64,000 nt of DNA, from assembly GCF_008728515.1 (NCBI RefSeq), contig NC_044978.1, positions 8,686,452 to 8,750,451 on the forward strand. The letters run 5' to 3'. The stretch comes from Papio anubis. Lineage: Eukaryota > Chordata > Mammalia > Primates > Cercopithecidae. Both the position numbers and the translations under genes were made by a program. The notes beneath the pieces are model-generated. The model saw only the letters and a list, made by a program, of their open reading frames with translations, was not told the origin of the DNA and ran no database searches. Below, one piece after another: positions 1-10,570 of the stretch; within the stretch, counting starts at the first letter, position 1; every line of letters begins with the position of its first letter.

Positions 1-19
1 GTTATAGTTAGATATATAG

Positions 20-180
20 GAATATAATCATTTATTTTTCATCATCTCTCCAGTGACTTATCCTAACTATGATTCTACTGTCTGCCACAATGAGTACAGG
101 TCTGTATTTCTTGGCTTCCTTACTATCAGTGTTTTCAACAAGTCATTATCAAATGAATGAATGAACCAATGTATACCAAA
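20..180. repeat. Copy 1 of a diverged ~160-bp direct repeat
   Basis: This segment is similar to 1574-1735 in the same orientation. Shared blocks include 'gtgacttatcc', 'catgattct'-like text, 'caggtctgta', 'ttcaacaagtc' and 'aaatgaatgaatgaa' followed by 'caatgtatacca'. The spacing between copies is about 1550-1555 bp. By eye roughly four of five bases match. The 'aatgaatgaatga' end recalls L2 3' ends, but I cannot assign a family. The copy may extend left beyond the window. Confidence 0.7.
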
Positions 181-194
181 ATACTAGAATATAT

Positions 195-425
195 ATGTTC
201 TATCTCTCTATATTTAGGATCTCTCTATATATATGTATGTGTATACACACCACACACACACACATGTCTATATCTATATCTATTCTTTCTCTCTGTGTAT
301 ATATCTGCCATGCCCAGCCAATTATGGTAGGGCAATGCATATCTATATATATGTGTGTGTATATATATACGTTTATATATTTTATACATTTATATTCATA
401 TTTATATATTTTCTCTATATAGAGA
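195..425. repeat. Complex TA/TG/CA microsatellite
   Basis: Alternating pyrimidine-purine runs (TA, TG and CA blocks) are mixed with 'tatctatatc' units. The reading frames here are low-complexity Tyr/Ile/His/Cys repeats and not genes. Confidence 0.85.
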
Positions 426-511
426 CAGAGAATATTCTAGTATAATGCATTTTATAATATTGTGCTTAAAAACGATCATTGTATATATTTATTTCTTTAT
501 TTTATTTATTT

Positions 512-938
512 ATTTTTTTGAGACGGAGTCTCGCTCTGTCGCCCAGGCTGGAGTGCAGTGGCGAGATCTCAGCTCACTGCAAGCTCCACCTCCCGGGTTC
601 ACGCCATTCTCCTGCCTCAGCCTCCCGAGTAGCTGGGACTACAGGCGCGCGCCACCTCGCCCGGCTAGTTTTTTGTATTTTTTAGTAGAGACGGGGTTTC
701 ACAGTGTTAGCCACGATGGTCTACGATCTCCTGACCTCGTGATCTGCTCGCCTCGGCCTCCCAAAGTGCTGGGAGCCATCAGCGTGAGCCACCGTGCCCG
801 GCTAGTTTTCTGTATTTTTTAGTAGAGATAGGGTTTCACCATGTTAGCCAGGATGGTCTCGATTTCCTGATCTCGTGATCCGCCCGTCTCAGCCTCCCAA
901 AGTGCTGGGATTACAGGCTTGAGCCACCGCGCCGGGCC
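512..938 (-). mobile_element. AluY-type SINE with a 137-bp internal duplication
   Basis: Poly(T) followed by 'gagacggagtctcgctctg' marks the 3' end of a minus-strand Alu, and the 5' end reads 'ccaccgcgccgggcc' at about 938. The element is about 427 bp instead of about 300. The segment 661-797, starting 'ccggctagtttt', is repeated at 798-934, so the 5' half is present twice. The junction falls where 'gcccggc' occurs both at the Alu 5' end and in the middle of the element, which suggests unequal recombination or a hybrid of two Alus. The A-tail is a TTTA/TTTTA-type repeat at 489-520. Confidence 0.95.
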
Positions 939-1573
939 CCATTGTGTATATGTATAGGTATCTGAAAGTTACCTTAAATAGGAAGATCTAGTTGAAAAGA
1001 ATAACAATACATGAATATTGCATTTGTTAGTGCTAAACGAGTTATTATTTATATATGTTGTAGTAATTTGTGAAGCAGACATATAGGCATGTAATGTTGA
1101 TGAGTTTCTTGTCTTTAAATTATGTCATCCTGAATTATTTGAATAACCATAAAAGAACAAAGGAAATGTAGTATAACTTACAAATGGAGCTCTCCCACTT
1201 AATAAACCTCATTAACCCACTGGGGATAAAATAAAAAATATCTAATTCTGCTAAAATGGGAAAAGTCACAACAGAAATTGATAAATGTCTGAATCAAACT
1301 AAGTTTCATCTTTCCAGCTGGAGAGACATAGTCTGTGTTCACTTGGACAATGTGTAGAACCAGAGATCAATTAGGTCTGTATCGTAACTGAAAATGATGG
1401 AGTTTGGTAATTTTCTACCTAACATTTTGTTCCGCTGGTACTTTTTGTAATTTACTTTCCAATAAATCTATGTTTTACATGGGCTCTTTATAATAAAAGC
1501 CATTTGGTAAAGATAATGGGTCATAATAAAAGTAAATAGACATTTACATCTTCTAGTAATCTAAATAATACTG
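939..1573. other. AT-rich stretch with no recognised feature
   Basis: I see no long ORF, recognisable repeat family or RNA gene in this interval. Confidence 0.5.
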
Positions 1574-1735
1574 AATATCTTCATTTGTTTATGATCGTTC
1601 CTGTGACTTATCCTTCTAACCATGATTCTGGCGTGTCACAGTGAGTGCAGGTCTGTACTTCTTGGGTTTTTCACTGTCTATCAGCCTTTTCAACAAGTCG
1701 TTATAAAATGAATGAATGAATCAATGTATACCAGA
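1574..1735. repeat. Copy 2 of the diverged direct repeat
   Basis: This is the partner of 20-180, in the same orientation. It ends with the same run of 'aatg' units followed by 'tcaatgtatacca'. Sequence beyond about 1755 does not obviously match the sequence after copy 1. Confidence 0.7.
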
Positions 1736-1859
1736 TAGACTGTTATATTCGAAACACAAATATTTGTTTTAAATTATTGTTAATCTTCAGTAATTCCAAG
1801 ACTTGACATTTTAACTTCTTTTTCACAATAATCATCAAGAATAAAATAATTTTGAACCT

Positions 1860-2118
1860 AGAGGCCAATGCAGGCAGATCACTTGAGGTTAAGAGTTCGA
1901 GACCAGCCTGGCAAACACGGTGAAACCCCATCTCTGCTAAAAAATACAAAATTAGCTAGGCATGGTGGCATGCGCCTGTAATCCTAGCTACTTGGGAGGC
2001 TGTGGCATGAGAATCACTTGAACCCGGGAAGTGCAGGTTGCTGTGGGCCGAGATCGTGCCACCGCACTCCAGCCTGGGCAACAGAGCGAGCCTCCATCTC
2101 AAAAAAAAAAAAAAAAAA
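1860..2118 (+). mobile_element. 5'-truncated Alu (S/J-like)
   Basis: The element starts inside the left arm ('gaggccaatgcaggcagatcac') and runs through 'gagaccagcctgg', 'aattagctaggcatgg' and 'ctccagcctgggcaacagagcg' to an 18-base A-tail. The first ~50 bp of Alu are missing. CpG decay is higher than in the young Alus of this window. Confidence 0.95.
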
Positions 2119-2124
2119 GGATAC

Positions 2125-2245
2125 AGTGGAAAATACTTTGAACTGTGAGTAGAGGATCCTGCATTCTAGTCTGTACTTTCTGTGGCCCTGTGATCTTGGA
2201 CAGATCACTAAACCTTTAGTATCTTTACCCATTTTTAGAAAAGAA
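2125..2245 (+). mobile_element. Probable MIR fragment
   Basis: The text 'ctgtggccctgtgatcttggacagatcactaaacctt' (about 2180-2216) fits the MIR core 'ctgtgtgaccttgggcaagttacttaacct'. The Alu tail at 2118 abuts it. Assigned by eye. Confidence 0.55.
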
Positions 2246-2897
2246 ACAAAAAATACAGCAAATAATTATTAATGCACTTCTGCTTCTTAAACTCTAGTAA
2301 ATTACCTAAACTTGTACCTAATGAATTATTCAGAGGCCCCTTTCAGAAATAAAGCTATTAGTTAATTCATTGCTTCATTGGTTCAGCAAGAATTTAGAAG
2401 GCCTACCTTACCCTGGGCCCTGGTTTTATATCGCTTCTAAATCAAAAGTAGGGGAAAGGGCTAGACACTGACTCCTTTGCACCTGTTGTATTCACGTTAC
2501 TCCAAATCCTAAGGAACATGTCATTCCACTCGATATTGCTACCATTGTCACCTTACTTGAGGGAAGCCAGGTGAGAGCCGCATGTACTGCACCACACGTT
2601 CTGGTTTCAGGGATGAAGTATGTTCTATGCAGATGTGTGATACAAGTGGTTTAACTGTGACACAGGTAAGTCAGGGTTTGCAGTCGCCAACCCTATCAAT
2701 AAGTCAGTCAAATTAAAACTGATGAATTCCTTGTTTCATTTTATACAGCCAATCTGATTTTAATGATTGGCCGGAACTCCAAAAATATTAAAATACCATC
2801 ACAAAATGGTAAACGTTTAGAAGCCTTTCAGGTTGAAATGAAACGTTGTTTTACTAAAATTAAAAAAAAAATTGATGGTAATTAATGCTGCAGTAGT

Positions 2898-2928
2898 AAA
2901 CAATCAGCCTTAAAGGCTCTGATTGTTT
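2898..2928. repeat. Inverted repeat with outward ACAAT/ATTGT arms
   Basis: The arm 'aaacaatcagcctt' is followed by 'aaggctctgattgttt'. The arms pair over 14 bp with a 2-nt 'ct' bulge and essentially no loop. Each arm holds AACAAT, a core recognised by SOX HMG proteins. TAAT motifs lie nearby. Function is not shown by the sequence. Confidence 0.7.
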
Positions 2929-5900
2929 GGTATGGGATGACAGACTTGTTCTCTTTGGTCAGGTTAAACCCTCGGATGTCCTGCAGATGAGCGATTGGAT
3001 AATTCTAATACTTCGGATTTCATTAACATGAGTCTACCAGGAATAGCCAATAAATTGGGTAGGGAGGAATTAGGAACTTTGACAAGTCTGGTTTTAAGAC
3101 AGAGAATAAACTTATCTCACACAGATTTGCTGTACATTTATTCTTCAATGGCTTTGCAATGTGTAATGAACTTTTAAACCCTTAAAAGAAATGATTACAA
3201 AATCATGAAGTGACATAGCTCAGTAAGGTCACCTCACTTCACCGCATGGCTAGAAGACGTCATGTATCATTGCCCTTAATCACAAACCAGACTCCATTGG
3301 ATTCTGTGGTTTGCTCAGAGGTCAGGTCTGTCATACACATGATGTGGGATTCTTCTCCAGCACAGATGCATTCTATTTTATATTAATAACAAAATAACCC
3401 TGCCTAATAATAATAATGTAATACACAGATGCTCTAAGGAATTAAACGAACTGCTTACTGGTATACTCAGAACTCAAAGCATTTCAATGTACAGCTTTTC
3501 ATTTGCCCTGTACCTATTTGTTATTTCCAAACACCTCATTCTCTGCAGTAGCACTTTAAAACACATTTATAATGAAATCCTGAGAAGGTAATTCATCAAA
3601 TTGCAGTGTGAATTGGAAGAGGTTTTATAGCAGTTTTATTGGAAAGAAGAAGTTCAAAAAATCAGAATAAGTAGTACGTTCCAAAAAAAGAAAATAAACT
3701 TTCCTGCAAAAGGAATCGCAAAGCGCTTTAAAAACAATTGACTAAGCAAATGAGAAGGACATTGTCTGACGAGCTGTGGCTCACTCCAGGCCCCAGATGG
3801 TCCAAACGGCTCCACTGTGAGAACTGCAGCCTGCTGGTGTGGGCATCAGGGTATAAATAAAACCCAAGGATTCTGAAAGGGTTTGGTCTCTTTCTTATGT
3901 TTCATTATTTATTTAACAAATGTTCAAATGTAGACTACACATCCCTTGGCCACAATTTTCCATAGATTAGCTTTTAATTTTCAGCCAGTGGTCTTACCTA
4001 CTGCTGGTCTTAATATTGAAAGTAAACAGTGATTCTGATTGGAATGAAATGTTATGGCAATAGTTCATACTGGGATCACTTTCTGCAGATGTTTTCATTT
4101 TATTTTCTGTTTACTCAACCTTGCAGAGAAGCCAATGTTAGTAACACACATGATATAATTCAGGATTTTTTTGACTGCAGAAACCATTTGAAAGGGTATC
4201 AAATTACATTGAAGGTTACATTTATGTAGCAAAATGGCATGGCCAATTTATGCAAAATGAAGGGAAATGATTAGCTTATATGTTTCATGATCTATTTGTG
4301 TAACCGTTACTCTCCATATTTTGTGAAAATAACACTATAACTGTATTTCTATATATGCTTACAACAGAATTTAATGTTAATGACTAAATCTGTACTTATT
4401 TTAAATTCTAGAACTCAAATTCTACCATTTGCAGAATAATCTCATTTAAGGTATGTGTTACTGGCAGATTTATAAACACTTATATTTTTTCTGACATGTT
4501 ATTTTTCCACACTGTAATATTTCCACAAATTTCAAAATACAATATCTATAGCAACTATTTGACTCTCTACCAAAAAAGTCCAAAGTCCAAAATACAGTAT
4601 TCCACAGCATACAACACCAACGTGCAATAATATAGAAGAAAAAAATCAATGCTTTAGTAAGCACATAGAGTTTGATTTCATTCATATATTTTGCTCCCAT
4701 TATGGAGGTGCTTTTATGATTTTATGGAAGTGAAATGAAATAGTTTCATGCCACTAAGAATCTTTAAAATCATATTTTGTTATTTGTGTGAAATTTTTAT
4801 CTAAACCAATAAACTCTCCAGTTAAGAGAAACTATATATGTATGTGTGTGTGAGAGACAGAGAGAAACAAAGCAAGAATAAAACATTTTCTTCTACGACT
4901 AGCTATGAGTATTAACATTCACCTAAATATTTTTTTCTAAAGATCCACAACCAAGACGATAATAACATACAATTCATACTGACTTCTTAAAGATGCTCAT
5001 TATTAAACCTATTATTTAAGCTGATCTACAAAGTTATATTTTCACAAATAGGTTAAAAAATGTAAAAGCAAGACTATTTTCATATTCTCTGTTAGAAACA
5101 CAAGTAGTAAGCTTTTTTTCTTAAGTGTCTTTTTAATGAATGATTTTCTTTCATTTTTTTTCTTTTTTAGCAGACAGCATTTATGTGAATTTTATTCTGG
5201 AGTTCAGATAATTTTCTCATTCTTAATAGGTAATTAGTCAAAAGCCATTTGAAACACTGGCAAATGAATAATGTTCCTTCTAAATCTCTCTTTTGAGATT
5301 ATTAACTGTTTACTTATGAGTATAGATTACCTTTGTAATATTTCAGACCTCATTTAGCCCACTATTTAACAACATCCATCATTGTTTTCAAAGTACTATT
5401 ATAGCATTGTGATTCAGTTTACAATTTTAAATAGTATTATTTTCACACTTTTTCACCAAAGGCACTCAAAGACATAAAGAGAACAATTCATCAATTGCCT
5501 ATGTCCATAATGATACAGTGATTATTCCAACTTTCTCATTTTTTCCTAGTTGATATCACTGTACACTACTTCAGCTGTGTACAGAAAAAACGCACATCGT
5601 ATCTTTCTCCATTAGCAAACACTGCACAAAAAGGGTTACAGTTTATCTTTGTGAAGATTTCTCTTAGGAGCTTTTAAAAAAGTGTGAGCCTAGGCAGAAA
5701 TGCATATAGCTATGATGTCTACGTTCATATTTGTAGCAAGATTCTGTTTAATGTACCTATTAGTGGGAGCTAAACAGTTTGAATGTTGAAAGGAAGGGGC
5801 ATGCAATTGATGTATAGTTCAACAGTCAATGGAATGCAGAGCTCATTAAATAGAATACATTTTATATCACATCTTGAGTTGCAGATAATTCTGGAACCTT

Positions 5901-6659
5901 GCTGCTTACATATTTCCAACATAACTATGCCAGTTAAAAATAAAGAATTTAAGTCTAAATGCACAAAATCTCCTTCACGTAACTTACTACTCATTAAAAC
6001 GTGGGCAACTGAAACTTTGAACTCGGCCTCAATATAATGTGATGATTTTATTTAAGGGCGAAATTGACTGATTTACAGTAGTTACAAATTATAGTCATTT
6101 TTAATGAGTTCAAATTATCTTCTAAAAGATGCGACATTACTGCAGATTCTATGGTGCCAACATTTCTACCCAAACACAGAGGAAAGGGATTGTTCAAAGT
6201 TGGCCCCAGGGGGAGTAAATTGGGTTCTTGCCTAGGGCACATATTTTGGAGAAGGCATGGAATTCAAGCACTTACTATAGGTATTGCTGTCCGTTTCATC
6301 TCATCACCTGCGGCTGTCTTTGCAGAGCTTCCAGGAGGCTGCAAGACTTCATGCTTAGAAGCTGCTTCAAGACATCCTGACATGAGCTGGATACAGGGCG
6401 CCTCAGGGCAGCCTTGAAGCGGAGTGAAGGTTATTGTGGCTAAATGAATAAAACTAGACAGAAAAACTGTCGGCAGCTTATATAAGGTGCAAGGTGATTC
6501 TTGGTGGTTTCAGGCATAACATTTTTAGGGGAAGTGGTCACACAGACATAGGATTAGATGTCTATCAAATCTAAGCTGACTTTTTCTCCCACAATTGCTA
6601 TATTTATCTTTGCACTTAACAGTGTGGCAATGTTCATCTGTAAATTAATCTATTACTTA

Positions 6660-6675
6660 TTACATATTCATGGAT
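6660..6675 (+). repeat. 16-bp direct repeat, left flank of the LTR
   Basis: The 16-mer 'ttacatattcatggat' recurs exactly at 7533-7548, so it flanks the LTR at 6689-7522. It lies 13 bp outside the LTR on the left and 10 bp outside on the right. Confidence 0.9.
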
Positions 6676-6688
6676 ATTACATATCTAC

Positions 6689-7522
6689 TGAAACAGGAAA
6701 TTTCCTCTGGCTCCTTTGCGGGCAGAAACTGGAGTGTGAGCGCTGGAGCTAGCCAGCTGCTTTGGCACTGGCAGAGGCAAACTCCATTCACTTGAGCCCT
6801 CTGTGCTCAACCCCTAGCAGGACCAGGTACAGGAGCCGGGGAGAGCGCTTTTGGGTACTGGCAGAAATGAACTCCAGAGTGGCCTCGTGGCAGCATCCAG
6901 GGGGGTGTCCATGACCGCTGAAGCCCCAGAATACACACGTTATAGTGCTCTTTTAGCTCTGCCATGTCCGTGGACAGCTAAAGTGTTAACAGCTCAGTGA
7001 GTCCTCTGCCTTTTTGTGCGAGGTGGCTACTTTCTGCCAGCAAGGGCAGAGGGTCCATGTGACAGCCTTTTGCATCCGCACCCGTGGTACTCGAGCTCTT
7101 GTTCGGTGTCCAGAAAAACTCAGGTTGCACAAATGAATTGAAGGGTGGTGAATACAGAGGATTTTATTGCTGATGAAAGTGGCTCTCAGCAGGAAGGGGA
7201 GCTGGAAAGGAGATGGAGTGGGAAGGTGATCTTCCTCTGAAGTTTAGTGGTTTCCAGCCAGACTCTTATCTGAAGTCATGCTGTCAAGCTGTCCCTCTGA
7301 AGGCAAGCTACTTCTCTCCAACATCGAACTGCTTCTCCTCTTCTCTCTCTGCCAGCAGAGCCTGGGGTTTTTATGGACACACGATGAGGAATAGGCTGGG
7401 CCATGGGTGGTTTTGGAAAAGGCAACATTCAAGTGGAAAACAGGAATGTATGTTCTCACTTTGGGCTGTGGTCCCAGGCTTGAGGTTGGGGCCCAGAATT
7501 TCCCAGTCTCCTGTCCCTATCA
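6689..7522 (-). mobile_element. Solo ERV LTR, family not assigned
   Basis: The interval starts TG and ends CA in plus sense. On the minus strand it opens 'tgatagggacaggagactgg' and closes 'cctgtttca', giving imperfect terminal inverted repeats. Minus-strand landmarks fit an LTR: a TATA-like 'cataaaaac' near 7367-7375 and an AATAAA at 7163-7168 about 200 bp further, followed by a long U5-like GC-richer part. Flanking 4-mers are CTAC (6685-6688) and CTAT (7523-7526), a possible target duplication with one change. No gag, pol or env sequence adjoins it, so it is solo. The length of 834 bp is large for a gamma-like LTR. Confidence 0.7.
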
Positions 7523-7532
7523 CTATTACATC

Positions 7533-7548
7533 TTACATATTCATGGAT
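7533..7548 (+). repeat. 16-bp direct repeat, right flank of the LTR
   Basis: Exact copy of 6660-6675. It is too long and too far from the LTR ends to be an ERV target duplication, which is 4-6 bp. Confidence 0.9.
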
Positions 7549-7897
7549 CCTAGGATCATGTATCCATGTAATCCAGTACAGAACCAATCTAATCCAGAAT
7601 GTTCACTGAAATTATTACCCTGTTATTGGTTTCAGTCTTCAAACAGGGTGCAGGTAATACACGTCATTTTTAAGTGGTTATTTTAATGGAAACATGCACT
7701 ACATTGGAAATTACTATGTCAATTTCGGTTACTTTTAGAATTCATACAAATACAATAAATAAAACACAACAACTTAATGTTATAATATCACTATAAGTTA
7801 TCATAGGGAAGTAACTAATACTCAAAATCAAAGAAAACTTGATTTTTTTTTTCAATGGTTTTGCTTCTGACTTTTAGTACCAATGTAATAGGTTCAA

Positions 7898-7900
<3 letters not shown>
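7549..7900. other. No feature recognised
   Basis: AT-rich sequence with no supported gene or repeat. Confidence 0.5.

Positions 7901-7936
<36 letters not shown>
7901..7936. repeat. (AC)n microsatellite
   Basis: About 18 uninterrupted AC units, a likely length-polymorphic marker. Confidence 0.97.
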
Positions 7937-7938
<2 letters not shown>

Positions 7939-8394
7939 AGATATTGTGAGTTATTTCTTATCCCATAGCTCAGGGACCAACTTTTGTAAACTTAGAGAAG
8001 GAAACTCTCTGTGGGTTTATGCAGAGTTAAAGGGCTTGTAAAGCTGTCTTAAAAGGAACTTTGAAACTAACCATTCACATACTCAAGAAATGCAAGAATT
8101 TTCTCTGTAACATAGGTGTAGAAGTGTATTGGAGATGACAGTTGTACAGGCTTCCAGCTTGAGGAAAGCAGTTCTCCCCTGGAGCTAAGCATACATTTTT
8201 GTTGCTTTTGGGAAATAAAAAAAGAGAGAGGGGATAAAAGAGGTACTATTGTACCTGATCTACACTGACTGAGCTGTTTCAGGCCTCAAGAGAAAGTTAA
8301 ACTTACTATGGTGTGTTTCCCCTGCCGACCCTTTTATTTCTCTTTCTTAGGTAAATTAGAAATACAGAGTCATCTTTTCTTTCCGTTCCTCTAC
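7937..8394. other. No feature recognised
   Basis: Unique-looking sequence between the AC tract and the next Alu. Confidence 0.5.
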
Positions 8395-8421
8395 CACCTA
8401 ATTACTCTTTCTTTTTTTCTT

Positions 8422-8454
<33 letters not shown>

Positions 8455-8705
8455 AGATGGAGTCTCACTCTGTTGCCCAGGCTGACGTGCAATGAAGCTC
8501 ACTGCAAGCTCCGCCTCTCGGGTTCCCGCCATTCTCCTGCCTCAGCCTCCCAAGTAGCTGGGACTACAGGCGCCCACCTACACGCCCAGCTAATTTTTTG
8601 TATTTTTAGTACAGACGGGGTTTCACCCTGTTAGCTAGGATGGTCTCGATCTCCTGACCTTGTGATCCGCCCGCCTCGTCCTCCCAACACCTAATTACTC
8701 TTTCT
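8395..8705 (-). mobile_element. 5'-truncated AluY-like SINE with 18-bp target duplication
   Basis: The target duplication 'cacctaattactctttct' is at 8395-8412 and exactly at 8688-8705. The Alu body is about 8413-8687, begins with a T-rich tail and lacks the first ~40-50 bp of the 5' end, ending inside 'gcccgcctcgtcctccca'. A short deletion shortens the left of the right arm ('gctgacgtgcaatgaagctc'). Confidence 0.97.
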
Positions 8706-9055
8706 AATAATTACTATGGTTTAACAGAAGGAATTAATTAGACCAGATAAAACAACCAATTTCAGAGGTTATCATTTTTTTTTTTTTTTGACATGAGGAA
8801 AGAGGTTGGTAAGGCATTGAAAATACAAATGTTTAACATCATAGTTTCTTGAAATAAAAACTCACATATCTAAAATTACTCAAAAATATTCCAGGAAAAA
8901 ATATATTACTATTCACTGTTTCAATCAAGCAGAAAGATCTGAATTTTGACAAATGCCAATGGCCTTAAGTGTTAGACTATGGCTTTTTGTTGAAAATTAC
9001 TTATGTATTTGAAAAATTATAGATCCGAACAATCATACAGAAAAATAGTATAAAC
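8706..9055. other. No feature recognised except a T-tract
   Basis: A run of about 15 T lies near 8775-8789. Nothing else is identifiable. Confidence 0.5.
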
Positions 9056-9057
9056 TA

Positions 9058-9210
9058 ATGTTTGCCACAGGCTAGGCACTTTATTAGGTATTTTCCACAT
9101 ATGACTTTATCAAATTCTCATAACAACCCTTTGAGATAGGCAATATTACAGCGTCTGCTTTTTAAAGATGAAAAATCTTGATCTCAATGAAGTGGAGTAC
9201 TTGCAAGTGG
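9058..9210 (+). mobile_element. MIR fragment
   Basis: The order 'gccacaggctaggcactttat', 'ctcataacaaccctttgagatagg' and 'tttttaaagatgaaaaat' follows MIR-type text ('aacaaccctatgaggtagg ... ttacagatgaggaaa'). Confidence 0.75.
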
Positions 9211-9327
9211 CTTTGAAGAAATGTACATTGTGCAAACTTTTTGTGAAATTTCAAATGACAGAACAGTATCACCAGATTGTGCATCAAGTTAAAATAAAAC
9301 AACAGCAACAACAGAAAGACTTACTGG

Positions 9328-9645
9328 GATTTAAATATTCTTTTTTTTTGAGACGGAGTCTCGCTCTGTCGCCCAGGCTGGAGTGCAGTGGCCAGATCTC
9401 AGCTCACTGCAAGCTCCGCCCCCCGGGTTCCCGCCATTCTCCTGCCTCAGCCTCCCGAGTAGCTGGGACTACAGGCGCCGCCACCTCGCCCGGCTAGTTT
9501 TTTGTATTTTTTAGTAGAGACGGGGTTTCACCGTGTTAGCCAGGATGGTCTCGATCTCCTGACCTCGTGATCTGCCCGTCTCGGCCTCCCAAAGTGCTGG
9601 GATTACAGGCTTGAGCCACCGTGCCTGGCCGATTTAAATATTCTT
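9328..9645 (-). mobile_element. Full-length AluY, Old World monkey type
   Basis: The target duplication 'gatttaaatattctt' is at 9328-9342 and 9631-9645. The body, about 9343-9630, is nearly intact and retains many CpGs. It carries 'caggcttgagccacc' and 'cccggctagttttttg', variants I associate with cercopithecid AluY, so it is young. Confidence 0.97.
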
Positions 9646-10250
9646 AAACATAGGAGGGAGGGAAAAGGCAGGTATCACTTTTGGAAAATGTAAGCAGAAA
9701 TTAGGTAAGGAATGTAATAAGCGTTACAATTAGCAACACTGGATTCAACATGCAAGTGCCATAAAAAAACAACAAATAATTTCTTAAATAAAAATATCAG
9801 AATATTTTAAAAATGATGTCAAAAATCAGCAAGTATTTTGTAATAGGTTCATAATGTAGATGGGTAACAAACATGTTTACAAATACAACAAAGCTCAGGT
9901 TGTTAATGTTAACCAATTACAGGGCCAAGCACTGCACATACCAGTACCACTTCATACGTTAGCAGAATATCCCAGGGAAAAATACTAAGTGCAATCAGCA
10001 ACTAATAATGAGCAAGGGAGAAAGAGAAACAAGCGGAGGAGAAGAAAGAGAAAACATGGCAGTCATGCTCTGCGTGTGTGCACACACGTGCCTGTGTGAC
10101 CAGGGTGCTTTTAGAGATAAAGAAAAACTAAACCTCCAAAAAGGGCAGAACGACTCTACCCGAATTAATGGGTAGTAATAAAAGCTAATCTGTAGAAAGA
10201 CAGCTGCATAACACGAACTAAAGGACTAAAGTATTCTTTAGTGGCTATAT
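9646..10250. other. No gene; includes a Z-DNA-prone palindrome
   Basis: The only structure seen is a 16-bp perfect palindrome 'cgtgtgtgcacacacg' at 10073-10088 inside a 20-bp strictly alternating purine-pyrimidine run at 10071-10090. Confidence 0.6.
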
Positions 10251-10570
10251 AAAAGTATTCGTGAGGGCTGGGAGTGGTGGCTCACAACTGTAATCCTAGC
10301 ACTTTGGAGGCTGAGGTGGGCAGATCACGAGATCAGGAGATCAAGACCATCCTGGCTAACACAGTGAAACCCCATCTCTACTAGAAATACAAAAAATTAG
10401 CCGGGCGTGGTGGCGGGTGCCTGTACTCCCACCGACGCGGGAGACTGAGGCAGGAGAATCACTTGAGGGGGAGGTTGCAGTTAGCCGAGATTGCACAACT
10501 GCACTCCAGCCTGGGTGACAGAGCAAGACTCCATCTCAAAAAAAAAAAAAAAAAGAAAAGTATTTGTGAG
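10251..10570 (+). mobile_element. Alu (S/Y-like) with target duplication
   Basis: The duplication 'aaaagtattcgtgag' at 10251-10265 recurs as 'aaaagtatttgtgag' at 10556-10570. The body, 10266-10555, opens 'ggctgggagtggtggctcac' and ends with an A-tail. Several substitutions and a small deletion around 'gaatcacttgagggggagg' indicate moderate age. Confidence 0.97.

Larger units (their letters stand above)
2246..6688. other. Long AT-rich interval, no genes seen
   Basis: Only short chance ORFs (at most about 90 codons) occur. A weak L2-like stretch may lie at 2365-2480 ('attcattgcttcattggttcagcaa'-like). A TG/GA-rich tract is at 4834-4866. The sub-block 2690-2960 has paired ACAAT and TAAT motifs and could be a conserved non-coding element. 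Confidence 0.5.

Noticed and set aside
355..822. 155-codon ORF on the plus strand
   Set aside because: Its second half is the usual antisense-Alu translation ('SVAQAGVQWRDL', 'FSCLSLPSSWDYR') and the first half is microsatellite. Not a gene.
7213..7686. 157-codon ORF on the plus strand
   Set aside because: It runs antisense through the solo LTR at 6689-7522 and past its edge. No domain is recognisable.
7901..7936. CRISPR-like or other structured array
   Set aside because: Only dinucleotide repeats are present in this and similar tracts. No repeat-spacer structure exists anywhere in the window.
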